Below are positions 27,127-37,527 of a DNA stretch of 64,000 bases, piece after piece; position 1 is the stretch's first letter, and each line of letters opens with the position of its first letter. Below the pieces are notes generated by a model. It searched no databases, was not told the DNA's origin, and saw only the letters and a program-made list of their open reading frames with translations. A program made the translations under genes and the position numbers. This stretch comes from an uncultured Clostridia bacterium (GTDB lineage: Bacteria > Bacillota > Clostridia > TANB77 > CAG-508): assembly GCA_934149075.1 (NCBI GenBank), contig CAKPDR010000004.1, positions 52,093 through 116,092 on the forward strand, written 5' to 3'.

Positions 27127-28125
27127 CTATCTATCTAATGAATCTAAATTATCTAGTGCTTTTCCTGTACCAAGAGCAACACATGAAACCGCATCATTTG
27201 CAATCATTACATTTATACCTGTTTTTTCTTGTAACAATTTGTCCAATCCTTCTACTAAACATCCTCCTCCTGTCATATATATACCTCTGTCACTTATGTC
27301 TGCAGAAAGTTCTGGTGGCGTCCTTTCTAATACAGAATGTACAGCATCAACTATCATCATTGCTGGCTCTATAAGCGCTTCTAACATTTCGCTTGAATAT
27401 ACCTTTACATTTTTAGGTAATCCTGTTGCTAAATCTCTTCCTCTTATTTCCATACTTGTATCTTGCACTTTTGGATATACACATCCTATGTTTATCTTTA
27501 AATCTTCTGCTGTTCTTTCTCCTATCATTATGTTGTGTTTTCTTTTTATGTATTTTACAATATATTCATCAAACTTATCTCCAGCAACTTTTAAAGATGT
27601 ACTTTCAACTGATCCTCCAAGTGATATTACAGCTATATCTGTTGTTCCTCCGCCTATGTCTACTACCATATTTCCACATGGTTTTGCTATGTCTATTCCT
27701 GCTCCTATTGCTGCCGCTATTGGTTCTTCAATTAAAAATACTTTTCTTGCTCCAGCTTGTGTTGCAGCATCTATTACTGCTTTTTTCTCTACTTCTGTTA
27801 CTCTTGATGGTATACATATCATTGTTCTTGGTGAAAATATTGTTTTTCCGTTTATTTTGTTTATAAAATATTTTAACATCTTTTCTGTTACAGTATAATC
27901 TGATATTACACCTTCTCTTAGTGGTCTTGTTGCTACTATGTTTCCCGGTGTTCTCCCAAGCATTCTTCTTGCCTCTTGCCCAACTGCTAGAACTTCTTTT
28001 GTGTTACTGTCTACAGCAACTACTGATGGTTCTCTTAACACAACCCCTTTTCCTTTTACATATGCTATTACTGTTGCTGTTCCTAAGTCTATTCCTATAT
28101 CTTGACCTAATCCAAATTTAAACAT
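27127..28125 (-). CDS. mbl: MreB/Mbl actin-like cell-shape protein
   Basis: 332 aa, normal length. Actin-fold motifs are DLGTATVIAYVKGKGVV, the phosphate loop VDIGGGTTDIAVISLGG and the adenosine motif YMTGGGCLV. MreB-family filaments under the membrane guide elongation-type peptidoglycan synthesis. No mreC or mreD is adjacent, which suits the Mbl paralogue, but MreB proper cannot be excluded. GGAAAG lies upstream. The upstream neighbour encodes a membrane-linked glycosyltransferase. Confidence 0.93.
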   Translation of the reverse strand: MFKFGLGQDIGIDLGTATVIAYVKGKGVVLREPSVVAVDSNTKEVLAVGQEARRMLGRTPGNIVATRPLREGVISDYTVTEKMLKYFINKINGKTIFSPRTMICIPSRVTEVEKKAVIDAATQAGARKVFLIEEPIAAAIGAGIDIAKPCGNMVVDIGGGTTDIAVISLGGSVESTSLKVAGDKFDEYIVKYIKRKHNIMIGERTAEDLKINIGCVYPKVQDTSMEIRGRDLATGLPKNVKVYSSEMLEALIEPAMMIVDAVHSVLERTPPELSADISDRGIYMTGGGCLVEGLDKLLQEKTGINVMIANDAVSCVALGTGKALDNLDSLDR

Positions 28126-28179
28126 ATTCTCTGCTTTCCTTTCTATTTTGCTTTTTTATTTTTTATCTACATTTCTCTT

Positions 28180-29133
28180 TTATTTACTTTCTTGGTAATT
28201 ATCTTCTGTCTCTTTTACTATATATATAGGCCTATTTTTTACTTCTAGGTATGTTTTTGATAAATATTGCCCGATAACTCCCATACAAAATAATTGTACA
28301 CCACTAACAAAAACTATAATACATGCAAGTGATGGCCATCCTGGCGTAGGATCACCATATACTAACGTTTTTATTATTATAAATACTATTGCTAAAAAAG
28401 CTATTAAACAGAATATTATCCCTAATATGGACGATAATATTAATGGAGTTGTTGAAAAAGCTGTTATTCCTTCTAGTGCGTACTTAAACAATTTCCAAAA
28501 TGACCATTTTGTTTCTCCTGCAACTCTTTCTACATTTTCATATTCGATCCATTTTGTATTAAATCCGACAAAACTGAATAATCCTTTTGAATATCTGTTA
28601 TATTCTTTTAGTGAAATTATTGCATTTACTACTTGTCTTTTCATTAATCTATAGTCTCTTGCTCCATCAACCATTTCTATATTTGATATTTTATTTATTA
28701 TTTTATAAAACATTCTCGCACAAATACTTCTAATTGGTGGTTCACCTTTTCTTGTTACTCTTCTTGTTCCAACAGAGTCATATCCTTCATTTACAATTGC
28801 ATTATACATTTGTTTTAATAATGATGGTGGATCTTGTAAATCAGCATCCATTAATGTAACATAATCTCCGTTAGACGCTTCCAGTCCCGCAAACATTGCC
28901 GATTCCTTTCCAAAGTTTCTAGAAAATGATACATATCTTACTTTACTATCTTTTTTTCTTAATTCTCTTATTATGTCCAATGTTTTATCTTTTGAACCAT
29001 CATTTACAAATATATATTCAAAATCAACATTCCCTTCAAAGTCCTGTTTTCTTACTCTTTCCATTTCTTCGTAAAATAGCGGTAAAGCTTTTTCTTCATT
29101 ATAACATGAAACAACTACTGATATTTTCTCCAT
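28180..29133 (-). CDS. GT2 glycosyltransferase, polyprenyl-phosphate type, with two membrane helices
   Basis: 317 aa. The GT2 fold starts VVSCYNEEKALPLFYEEM, with FVNDGSKDKT, LMDADLQDPP and a QQxxRY-like ARDYRLMKRQ segment. Two membrane helices (about 232-258 and 268-292) complete the DPM1/GtrB/ArnC-like layout. Such enzymes move a sugar from a nucleotide to undecaprenyl phosphate for later use outside the cell. AAAGGAGC precedes the start. It is the last gene of the glycan region before mbl and follows the sulfatase gene by 36 bases. Confidence 0.9.
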   Translation of the reverse strand: MEKISVVVSCYNEEKALPLFYEEMERVRKQDFEGNVDFEYIFVNDGSKDKTLDIIRELRKKDSKVRYVSFSRNFGKESAMFAGLEASNGDYVTLMDADLQDPPSLLKQMYNAIVNEGYDSVGTRRVTRKGEPPIRSICARMFYKIINKISNIEMVDGARDYRLMKRQVVNAIISLKEYNRYSKGLFSFVGFNTKWIEYENVERVAGETKWSFWKLFKYALEGITAFSTTPLILSSILGIIFCLIAFLAIVFIIIKTLVYGDPTPGWPSLACIIVFVSGVQLFCMGVIGQYLSKTYLEVKNRPIYIVKETEDNYQESK

Positions 29134-29169
29134 ATTTTGCTCCTTTCTAACTCTATTTTCAAATCAATT

Positions 29170-30651
29170 TTATTTTACTAATATATTATTATTATAAAAT
29201 CTAGAAATTTTCATTAGTTCATTATTAACATATTCTACTCCATATTTTTCTATTAGAGTTTCTTCATTTGAAAATAGATTAGTTCCAAGTCCTAATTTAT
29301 TTCCTTCTATATTGGCTCCAAGTGCAGCTAATGTTGTAGGATATAAATCCATAGTTGAATATATTCTGTTAGTATTTTCAGCTTCAACAGCTGGATTTAT
29401 TATAAGATTTACAACTTTTTTTTGATAATCTTGTCCGTCTTCTAATTCAAAGAAATTTGATTGCATTGTTAAATGATCTCCAGCAATTACAATTGTTGTA
29501 TTGTCATAATAATCTTGTTTTTGTAACCATTTTATAAAATCTCCTACTTTTTTACTTGAACATGATATTACATCTTTATATTGTTCATCCCATTTGTTTG
29601 GACAATCTTTACATCTATATCCATCTGGAAAATGTGTATCAGCTGTTAGCATTGTAAAGTTAAACGGTTCATCTTGTTCTGCTAAATATTCTACTTTTTC
29701 CTTGGCATATTCAAATAATTGATCATCAGTATATCCCCACCAAATTTTTTCATCAACCTTGCTTTCGTTTCTTGCAGATTCAAAGTCCCATATTTCATAA
29801 TTTCCATGTTGTTCAAATAAATTTCTTCTTCCTCCAAATGTTGCATCAGATCCCAATAACAGATAATTGTGATATCCATTTTTTTGTAGAACTTGTCCTA
29901 AACTATATGCTCCTCCTAAAAATGTGCTATATTCTCCCATTGCATTATCTTCTATACTAAGTTTTAATGGTACTCCTGCTGTCTGTGCTGTCATTGCTCC
30001 AACAGTCCAAGTTGTTCCATATAATGTATATGCCCCACCTAATTTATCTGTATCCGAAAAATTAGTTTCTTCTTTTGCAAGTTTTGATATTTCTGGTATT
30101 AAATCATATTGTGATAATCCTCCGTCTTGCATTGAATAATATGTTGTTTCCATTGATTCCAAAAAAATGTAGATTAAATTTCTTTTTTCTTCTGGAAGTT
30201 CAATATTCGTTTTTTCTGGTTTAACATATTCACTAGCTATAAAGCTTGAGTCATGTGTTTGACTTTCTATGTATTCTTTTATATCTGTTGTTTTAACTAT
30301 TTTATCTATACTTGTAATTAATATAAGTATAGATATCACTAGACTTAAAATTGTAGTTCTTCTTCTCTCTGATGTATGTATTTCATGTATTATTTTTATA
30401 TCTTTTACCATCGGATATATTAATGCAAATGCTATTATTACTGTTGGTATTATTACTTTCCACAGACATTGTTTCATAAATATAACTATTATATCTGTAT
30501 TAGTTCCTTCCATTGGTACTTTTAAATGAAATATTATTTCATCCATTGATAAGTGTCCAAATGTTTCATATAGCCAATCCACTGTAACTGTTGTGCCAAA
30601 TGCAAGTAATAGACATATTACAATGACTATACATGCTATTCTTTTTTTCAT
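29170..30651 (-). CDS. LTA-synthase-like sulfatase-fold membrane enzyme
   Basis: 493 aa. Three N-terminal membrane helices (about 5-25, 60-82, 95-115) precede an extracellular sulfatase/alkaline-phosphatase-fold domain (about 155-470). The metal site and nucleophile are visible: FLESMETTYY, the Thr nucleophile region YGTTWTVGAMTAQTAG, MLTADTHFPDG and IAGDHLTMQ. Members transfer glycerol phosphate or similar groups onto polymers or lipids; LtaS has five helices and this one has fewer. Substrate and acceptor are unknown. GAGAGGTG precedes the start. Its place beside galE and a GT2 gene suggests modification of a surface glycan. Confidence 0.85.
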   Translation of the reverse strand: MKKRIACIVIVICLLLAFGTTVTVDWLYETFGHLSMDEIIFHLKVPMEGTNTDIIVIFMKQCLWKVIIPTVIIAFALIYPMVKDIKIIHEIHTSERRRTTILSLVISILILITSIDKIVKTTDIKEYIESQTHDSSFIASEYVKPEKTNIELPEEKRNLIYIFLESMETTYYSMQDGGLSQYDLIPEISKLAKEETNFSDTDKLGGAYTLYGTTWTVGAMTAQTAGVPLKLSIEDNAMGEYSTFLGGAYSLGQVLQKNGYHNYLLLGSDATFGGRRNLFEQHGNYEIWDFESARNESKVDEKIWWGYTDDQLFEYAKEKVEYLAEQDEPFNFTMLTADTHFPDGYRCKDCPNKWDEQYKDVISCSSKKVGDFIKWLQKQDYYDNTTIVIAGDHLTMQSNFFELEDGQDYQKKVVNLIINPAVEAENTNRIYSTMDLYPTTLAALGANIEGNKLGLGTNLFSNEETLIEKYGVEYVNNELMKISRFYNNNILVK

Positions 30652-30685
30652 TTATTACACCTCTCATTTTTTGCTTTTGTTAAAA

Positions 30686-31702
30686 TCAACTATTCTTTTC
30701 CGTTTGATTTTGTATATATTTCCAAGAATCTTTACACATATCTTCTAATGTTTTTTCAGCTTGCCATCCAAGTTCTTTTTTAGCTTTTTCTGGATTTGAA
30801 TAACATGTTGCTATGTCTCCTTCTCTTCTTGGTGCAATTTTATAATTCACTTTTTTTCCTGTTGCCTTTTCAAACGCTTTTACCATATCTAAAACACTAT
30901 ATCCTGTTCCTGTTCCTAAATTATATATGTATATTCCTGTTTGTTCTTTTTCTAGTTTTTCTAACGCTTTTAAGTGTCCTTTTGCCAAATCTACAACATG
31001 AATGTAGTCCCTAACCCCTGTTCCATCTGGTGTATCATAATCATTGCCAAATACTGATAGTTGCTCTAATTGTCCTGATGCAACTCTTACTACATATGGC
31101 ATTAGATTGTTTGGAATTCCTTGTGGTTCTTCTCCTATTAGTCCACTTTCATGTGCTCCTACTGGATTAAAATATCTTAATATTGCAATATCCCATGTGT
31201 TGTCTGATTTATATAAGTCTTGCAATATTTGCTCTATAAATAATTTTGTTGTTCCATATGGATTTGTCGTTCCTCCTATTTTGCATTCTTCTGTTAGCGG
31301 AATTTTTTCTGGTTCTCCATATACTGTTGCTGATGAGCTAAATATGAATTTTTTTACATTATATTTTCTCATTGTTTCTAATAGAACTATTGCTCCTGAT
31401 ATGTTATTTTCATAATATTCTAATGGTTTTTGTACTGATTCTCCTACTGCTTTGTATCCTGCAAAGTTTAATACTGCTTCTATATCATTTTCTTCAAATA
31501 TTTTTTCTAATGCTTTTCTATCTAAATAGTCTATCTCATAAAATTTAAAGTCTTTTCCTGTTATTTTTTTGATGTTTTCTAAGACTTCTGGTTTACTGTT
31601 TGAAAAGTTGTCTATTATTACTATTTCTCTTCCTGCTTTTAATAATTCTACTGCTGTGTGGCTTCCTATATAGCCTGCACCACCTGTTACTAATATTGAC
31701 AT
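30686..31702 (-). CDS. galE: UDP-glucose 4-epimerase GalE
   Basis: 338 aa from ATG 31702, with AAGGAAGAAG upstream; the longer frame to 31780 overlaps the promoter. It has Rossmann GGAGYIGSH, the catalytic Ser region SSSATVYG and YGTTK (YxxxK). The C-terminal region ends with RREGDIATCYSNPEKA, typical of GalE. It interconverts UDP-glucose and UDP-galactose (possibly the N-acetyl forms) with bound NAD. It has its own promoter and leads a short run of envelope genes (sulfatase, GT2, perhaps mbl). Confidence 0.96.
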   Translation of the reverse strand: MSILVTGGAGYIGSHTAVELLKAGREIVIIDNFSNSKPEVLENIKKITGKDFKFYEIDYLDRKALEKIFEENDIEAVLNFAGYKAVGESVQKPLEYYENNISGAIVLLETMRKYNVKKFIFSSSATVYGEPEKIPLTEECKIGGTTNPYGTTKLFIEQILQDLYKSDNTWDIAILRYFNPVGAHESGLIGEEPQGIPNNLMPYVVRVASGQLEQLSVFGNDYDTPDGTGVRDYIHVVDLAKGHLKALEKLEKEQTGIYIYNLGTGTGYSVLDMVKAFEKATGKKVNYKIAPRREGDIATCYSNPEKAKKELGWQAEKTLEDMCKDSWKYIQNQTEKNS

Positions 31703-31751
31703 TCTTCTTCCTTCTTTCTTTTTATTTTTTGTCTCATTTTTAAGCACTTGT

Positions 31752-31780
31752 ATTTTATCACTAAATGATAATAATTTCAA
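31752..31780 (-). promoter_or_regulatory. Promoter of galE
   Basis: Minus strand TTGAAA (31780-31775), 17-base spacer, TAAAAT (31757-31752), about 50 bases before galE and just after the terminator of the lysozyme gene. Confidence 0.65.
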
Positions 31781-31815
31781 CTAATAATATTATTTAAGCA
31801 TACCAAAATTTTACA

Positions 31816-31847
31816 GACCTCAAAAAGTCTTTAAACTTTTTGAGGTC
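31816..31847. terminator. Terminator of the ChW-GH25 gene
   Basis: GACCTCAAAAAGT (31816-31828) pairs with ACTTTTTGAGGTC (31835-31847). It lies directly past the lysozyme stop codon on the minus strand, and T-rich sequence follows on both sides. Confidence 0.85.
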
Positions 31848-31863
31848 ATTTTAATTTTTGTTG

Positions 31864-33771
31864 TTAAAAATACTTTTTATAACATACATTAAAGTCTACA
31901 TTTCCTGATATTCCATCTATTTTTCCTGTTTGTGTATATTGCCATATATCATGTGTTTTAGCATATTTTTCAAGCTGATCTGGTATTCCATCTGTTATAG
32001 TAACACTTTTATCATAGTGTGCTATCCATAATGAATATTCTTCTGGTATCTTTGATAAATCTATTTTATTAGTATACCAATCTAAGTTTGCATATATTCC
32101 AGTATTATATCCTGCATTTTTTATAACATTACCAAATGCTGTTATGATTTTTGTAGCTGTGTCTTTACTTAATGACTCCTGAGTTTTATCTTCTATATCA
32201 AAAAATATTGGTAATTCATATTCTTTTTTATTGCTTGTATTTAAATATTTTATTAAATTTTCAGCCTCTCTTCTTGCTTCATCCTCATTTGTTGCATATG
32301 AATATAAATATATTCCTAATGGAATCTTTCCTTTTTTTGCTTCATCATAGTTTCTTTCAAATTGAGAATCTACCATAAATTTAGAACGACTTTCACTATA
32401 CCAACCAACTTTAGCTATCATAAAATCTATTTTTTTACTTGCTATCAGTCTATTATAATCTACATTTCCTTGCCAGTGTGATATATCTATTCCTATATAA
32501 TGTCTTTTATATTTAGGAACAATTCTAATTTCAACAGCTTCAACTCTTAAACTTTTTCCTATTGAACCTGACGTTTCTCCATCTATATACCAACTTGTCC
32601 ATCCCACATCTTGTACATGTGTCCTATATTCAATACTATATTCATCCGCATTTTCTAATTCAATTTTTACAGCTTCAACTCTTTTGCTTTGTGCTATTGT
32701 TCCAGCTATTTCTCCATCATATTTCCAGCCTTGCCATCCCACATCTTGTACATGAGTTTTATATTTTATTTTGGCATTTTGAGGAGCATTTATCAAATTT
32801 ATTTTTAATGCCTCTACTCTTAATGCTCTACCTTCAGTTCCTGCCATTTCTCCATCTTGCTTCTGTCCTTGCCATCCCACATCTTGTACATGTGCTGAAT
32901 ATGAAACATGAAATGTTGTATCATATGTTATTTTACTTATTATATATCCAATTACTTTTCCATTTTTATCTATTGTATCTATTTCAATTGTATGTTGACC
33001 TGGTGTTAATTGGGTCATGTCTATTTCAAAACTATATTGAGGTGTAGGATTTTGCATTGCATTACCATATCCATTAACACCTTTTATTACATCTGGTCTT
33101 TCTGCATATTTTATTATATTCTCATCCAGAGCATTACCATCTAAATATGCTACAACTTTCGTATTTGATACATTTGCCATTTTCCATCCACGTACATTTA
33201 TTTTTTCATTTTTATAATATATTTTTCCATTTTCTGCCTCATCTAAATGCATTAATACTTTTGCATTTTTTTCTACAATCTTTATTTCTATTGCTTCTAA
33301 TCTTTTTGATTGTCCTTCTGTTCCTGCTGTTTCTCCATCATATTTCCATTCTTGCCATCCTATGTCTTGTACATGTACTCTATACATTATCGAATATTCT
33401 TCTGTTTCTTCTAATTCTATTTTTATTGCTTCTAATCTTTTTGATTGTCCTTCTGTTCCTGATATTTCTCCATTATATTTCCATTCTTGCCATCCTATAT
33501 CCTGTACATGTGTTTTGTACTTTATCTTTATTCCTTCTGGTAAATTGTCTGAATTAATTTTTATTGCCTCTAGTCTTTTTGATTGACCTTCTGTTCCTGC
33601 CGTTTCTCCATTTTCTTTTTTTCCTTGCCAACCTATGTCTTGTACATGGGTTTCATATGTAATATTAAATTCAGGTTCTACACTATTTTGTGCATATACT
33701 TTTCCTAAATTTGTATATATAATAATACAAATCAAAAATATACTAATACTCAATATTTTTCTTGTATTCAT
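31864..33771 (-). CDS. ChW-repeat cell-wall lysozyme (GH25)
   Basis: 635 aa. The signal peptide (1-27, ending VYA) is followed by three ChW repeats (HVQDIGWQ...GTEGQSKRLEAI type), an Ig-like domain of about 110 aa (KINVRGWKM...NPTPQYSFEID), three more ChW repeats, then a GH25 domain (about 430-635) with the active-site pattern GIDISHWQG and FFDIED. GH25 enzymes cut the beta-1,4 bond between N-acetylmuramic acid and N-acetylglucosamine. The N-terminal 400 residues closely match the M14 protein at 51190-53592. AAGGGAGGG lies upstream. It sits at the downstream end of the glycan cluster. Confidence 0.93.
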   Translation of the reverse strand: MNTRKILSISIFLICIIIYTNLGKVYAQNSVEPEFNITYETHVQDIGWQGKKENGETAGTEGQSKRLEAIKINSDNLPEGIKIKYKTHVQDIGWQEWKYNGEISGTEGQSKRLEAIKIELEETEEYSIMYRVHVQDIGWQEWKYDGETAGTEGQSKRLEAIEIKIVEKNAKVLMHLDEAENGKIYYKNEKINVRGWKMANVSNTKVVAYLDGNALDENIIKYAERPDVIKGVNGYGNAMQNPTPQYSFEIDMTQLTPGQHTIEIDTIDKNGKVIGYIISKITYDTTFHVSYSAHVQDVGWQGQKQDGEMAGTEGRALRVEALKINLINAPQNAKIKYKTHVQDVGWQGWKYDGEIAGTIAQSKRVEAVKIELENADEYSIEYRTHVQDVGWTSWYIDGETSGSIGKSLRVEAVEIRIVPKYKRHYIGIDISHWQGNVDYNRLIASKKIDFMIAKVGWYSESRSKFMVDSQFERNYDEAKKGKIPLGIYLYSYATNEDEARREAENLIKYLNTSNKKEYELPIFFDIEDKTQESLSKDTATKIITAFGNVIKNAGYNTGIYANLDWYTNKIDLSKIPEEYSLWIAHYDKSVTITDGIPDQLEKYAKTHDIWQYTQTGKIDGISGNVDFNVCYKKYF

Positions 33772-33809
33772 TTTTTACCCTCCCTTGTATAAAATATGAA
33801 TTAATTATA

Positions 33810-34787
33810 TCATATTTTACCATATAAATAAATGGTAATTTTTCCAAATTTAGCTTTGTTAGCAATTGTCATAAATACCACAATTATTCTTACACTTACC
33901 AATTCGCTTTTAGGTTTCCACAGTCTTATTACCTTATTTTTTTTATAGTTAGGAAAATGATTTTCTAGCCATGTAAATAGCTTATCATATTCTTTACTTA
34001 TTGTTTTATAATCTAATCTTTTAGTTGAAAATAAAATCAACCAAATAATGTATTTTAGAAAATGAGCTTCTATCATCTCGTAATTTTTTTCTAATATTCC
34101 TTCGTCTTTTAGCATATCATAACAAGCATTTATCAATTCATAAACTTGTAATTGTGTAATATTTTTTTGTATTGTGTTTGATACACTCTGTGTATTAAAG
34201 AACCAATTATATCCTACATAATTTATACATTTTACTTTTCCTAATAATAATGCCTTTAAATTGAAATACATATCTTCTCCTAAATTATTTTCTAGAAATG
34301 TTATATTATTTTGTACCAAATATTCCGTTTTGTATATTTTAGCCCAGGGTGCCATTATCATATATTTTGACCACTCATCATTATTTAATTTTAATGTTTT
34401 TAATATTTTATTTTTTTCTGTTATTCTTCTATACCCACCTACAACTGCATCATAATTATCTCTTTCAATTTCTTTTACAAAAGTTTCAATATAATCTTTA
34501 TCTAGATAATCATCATTGTCCATAAACATTATATATTTACTCTTAACTTTTTGTATACTTTCATTTCTTGTTCTTGCAACACCTTTATTATCTTGTTCAA
34601 TTGCATTTATTTTATCTGGATATTTTTCTTTATATTTATTAATTACTTCTTGTGAATTATCTTTTGAACCATCATTTACTACTAATATCTCAAAATCTTG
34701 ATATGTTTGTTGTAAAATACTATCTAAACATTTTCCTATATATTTTTCAGAATTATATACTGGTATAATTATCGTTACCTTACTCAT
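33810..34787 (-). CDS. GT2 glycosyltransferase
   Basis: 325 aa. A GT-A fold with TIIIPVYNSEKYIGKCLDSI, VVNDGSKDNSQEVI, the metal-binding MFMDNDDYLD and a C-terminal helical region without clear membrane helices. It resembles EpsJ/WaaB-like enzymes adding single sugars to lipid-linked glycans. The start follows the flippase stop by 2 bases, indicating translational coupling. Confidence 0.9.
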   Translation of the reverse strand: MSKVTIIIPVYNSEKYIGKCLDSILQQTYQDFEILVVNDGSKDNSQEVINKYKEKYPDKINAIEQDNKGVARTRNESIQKVKSKYIMFMDNDDYLDKDYIETFVKEIERDNYDAVVGGYRRITEKNKILKTLKLNNDEWSKYMIMAPWAKIYKTEYLVQNNITFLENNLGEDMYFNLKALLLGKVKCINYVGYNWFFNTQSVSNTIQKNITQLQVYELINACYDMLKDEGILEKNYEMIEAHFLKYIIWLILFSTKRLDYKTISKEYDKLFTWLENHFPNYKKNKVIRLWKPKSELVSVRIIVVFMTIANKAKFGKITIYLYGKI

Positions 34788-34789
34788 TA

Positions 34790-36035
34790 TTATTCTTCCT
34801 TTTTATTAAATATTTTCTTTAATTTTATATTTGTATATATTGTATATATTCCAAATTGAATTGCCATTATCTCTAAATAAGCAATTACCGCTCCATTCAT
34901 CCCATTATTATGTGTTAATATATTCGAATTTATCAAAGCAAATAATGATATTACAATATAAATAATAAATTGTGAAAACGTTTCTCTTACTGCAGTTAAT
35001 ACAGATGAATAAATCACACCTATTGTATATAGTGTTGCTGAAATTATTATTATTAATAAGCTTATTCTATATGCTGTTAAATTTATTCCATATACAATAC
35101 CTAGAACTTCTGGTCCTAATAAATATGCTAATAATGATGCTACTGCTCCAAATCCAATAATTAAAAGTATAAGTTTTAATATCAATTTTTTTAAATTTTT
35201 TAAATCTTTTTTCTTATACAAGTCAACTATTTGATTTAAATATGGATGTATTAAAAATTGAGCTACTAATCCTATAACCGTTGCAGGCATTACTATTATT
35301 CCAAATATAGTTTGATAATTTTCTTCTAAGAAACTATCTATAGCATATTTAGGAGCATTTAAAATATATACACCTAAAAATGATATTGCAAATGTGAAGA
35401 ATCCTGATTTAAATATTTTTACAATATTTTCTTTTTGAATTTTTTCTTTTAAATCAATTAATTCTACTGTCTTTTTAGTGTCATATAATATTAAAACTCC
35501 TAAATTTACAACAATTATTGCCATTGATGCTAATAGCATATTTTTTGTAATCAAATCAATTATCAAAAATGATATTATTGATATTACAGCTTTCATAAAA
35601 AAAGACTTTCCAACTATCTCTAATTTATCATGTTTTTGAAGTATTCCATATAAAACATCACTAAAAGCTTCTAGAGCCTTGTAAAATGTTAATATAAAAA
35701 ACATTGCTGATTTAAGCAAATTATATCCTCTTAATGCAGAAAATAATATAACAAGTATTAACATTGCAATTGAGCTTATCATTCTATTTACTATAAACTC
35801 TTTGTCTGTAATATTTTGATTTAATTCTGTTACTTGATATATTCTCCCTGCATATACACCAACAAAATATATAATACATGCTGTTGAAAAAGCGATTGTA
35901 AATATTCCCGCTTGATCTATTCCATTTATTCTAGTAACAATTATCATAAAAAATAAAGAATTAAAAGCATTTAATCCTGTTCCTAAAACATTCCATATAA
36001 AATTTTTCCTAAATTGTACATTTTCTTTTTCCATT
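34790..36035 (-). CDS. Wzx-type polysaccharide flippase
   Basis: 414 aa from ATG 36035, which has GGGAG six bases upstream. An alternative ATG at 36046 overlaps the previous stop as TAATG but lacks its own ribosome site. About 12-14 membrane helices are evident, and the protein resembles the polysaccharide biosynthesis/MVF branch of the MOP superfamily. It would flip undecaprenyl-linked repeat units outward. It is unusual to find it in the same cluster as an ABC-type exporter (Wzm/Wzt at 47-50 kb). Confidence 0.85.
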
Positions 36036-36045
36036 TTTTCTCCCA

Positions 36046-37083
36046 TTAAAACTTTATATCTAATTTCAACTTATCTACCAAAAATCTATATGTTTTTATA
36101 TATACCATTGGTAAACCTAATTTATAAAATATTGACACTCCCCATAAAGCAATATGTTTAAATCCTTTCTTTGCAGAATATCCAAATTTTAAAAATGGTG
36201 ATTTTCTCCAATTTGAAAAGTTTTCATCTAAGTATTTTATTGTTTCTTTTAGCATATTTTTCATATTTACTTCTTTATCATAAGAAACTCTATACATTAC
36301 AGATGTTCCCAAATGTAAAAATGCAAATGTATCTAAAATATATTTCATTTCTTCATATTTGTTTGTTTCTATATAAAGTTTTTTTACTTCTAATAGATAT
36401 TTCTTTAGATTTTCCACATCTTGTTTATTTACTGTATGTATTTGAGAATCATATCTTAAATAATAATGATATAATGGTTCTGGAACAAATGCTATTTTTT
36501 TCATTTTAGTATAACAACTTGCCAAAAACATTGCATCATTAAATCCTCTAAAAGGTAAAAATCTTAAATCTTTTACTTTTTCTCTTTTATATACCTTATT
36601 CCAAGGTGCAGGGTTAATAAAAAGTGTAAAGTCATCTTTATTATTTATTTCTTTTACAGTTTGCCCAAAATTTGTCATATTTGTTGAAACAACTTTATTT
36701 GTATTTAAGTCTATTCTTTCAAATCCGCACACAGCAAGATCTGCATCATTTTGTTTTGCTGTATTGTACAATTTTTCTGCCCAAGTCAATTCCACTTGGT
36801 CATCTGTATCAACAAATGTAACATATTCTCCTGTTGCTCTTTCTAACCCATAATTTCTAGTTGTAAATTCTCCACCATTTGGTTTATGAAATGCTTTTAC
36901 TTTATTTGGATATTTTTTTGCATATTCGTCAATAATCTGAGGTGCTGAGTCTGTTGAACCATCATCTACACATAATATCTCAATTTCTTGTAAAGTTTGG
37001 TTTACTAGTGCATCTAAACATCTTGGTAAATATTTTTCTAAATTATATACAGCTGCTACTATTGATAATTTATACTTGTTCAT
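36046..37083 (-). CDS. GT2 glycosyltransferase
   Basis: 345 aa. An N-terminal GT-A domain with SIVAAVYNLEKYLPRCLDAL, LCVDDGSTDSAP and TFVDTDDQVE, and a C-terminal helical extension with Lys-rich amphipathic stretches. It is similar to capsule and teichoic-acid GT2 enzymes. AAAGGAG precedes the start; the stop overlaps a possible flippase start by one base. Confidence 0.9.
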   Translation of the reverse strand: MNKYKLSIVAAVYNLEKYLPRCLDALVNQTLQEIEILCVDDGSTDSAPQIIDEYAKKYPNKVKAFHKPNGGEFTTRNYGLERATGEYVTFVDTDDQVELTWAEKLYNTAKQNDADLAVCGFERIDLNTNKVVSTNMTNFGQTVKEINNKDDFTLFINPAPWNKVYKREKVKDLRFLPFRGFNDAMFLASCYTKMKKIAFVPEPLYHYYLRYDSQIHTVNKQDVENLKKYLLEVKKLYIETNKYEEMKYILDTFAFLHLGTSVMYRVSYDKEVNMKNMLKETIKYLDENFSNWRKSPFLKFGYSAKKGFKHIALWGVSIFYKLGLPMVYIKTYRFLVDKLKLDIKF

Positions 37084-37085
37084 CT

Positions 37086-37511
37086 TTATTTTTCTCCTTT
37101 ATTAAATACAATTATTTTACTTAATAAATAATTTGCTATAATTACTACTACTTGTGATACTATCTTTATAATTTTATCATTAAATTTTAATAATGTTACT
37201 CCAATAAACATTATTGCCATATCCATTAATAATGTTGCTATTCTTGATGTAACAAATTTGCTTGCCTCTTTTATTTTATTTTGTTCATTACTTTCAAATA
37301 CAAATTTTCTATTTGTAATATAAGCAAATGTAACTCCAAAAAACCATGAAATCACATTTGCTATTTGTAATTGCACTGCTTCTTCAGGATTTATAAATGT
37401 GTATACACAAATATAATAGGTTACCAATGAAACCACTGTTGTTAATACTCCAAATATTAGATAATTTATTATTTCTTTATATTTTAAATATAAATCTTTT
37501 ATCTTGTCCAT
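37086..37511 (-). CDS. GtrA-family membrane protein
   Basis: 141 aa with four membrane helices (about 13-35, 40-62, 85-105, 112-132). The opening YLIFGVLTTVVSLVTYY and NRKFVFES are typical of GtrA/DPMS-TMD proteins, which help move polyprenyl-phosphate sugars across the membrane. It sits with a DUF2304 gene and a DPM1-like GT2, a frequent trio. AAAGGG lies upstream. Confidence 0.9.
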   Translation of the reverse strand: MDKIKDLYLKYKEIINYLIFGVLTTVVSLVTYYICVYTFINPEEAVQLQIANVISWFFGVTFAYITNRKFVFESNEQNKIKEASKFVTSRIATLLMDMAIMFIGVTLLKFNDKIIKIVSQVVVIIANYLLSKIIVFNKGEK

Positions 37512-37527
37512 TTTTAGACCCTTTCAT

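Noticed and set aside
32500..33660. Regular DNA repeats in the ChW genes as a separate repeat element
   Set aside because: The periodicity follows the protein repeats and reading frame.
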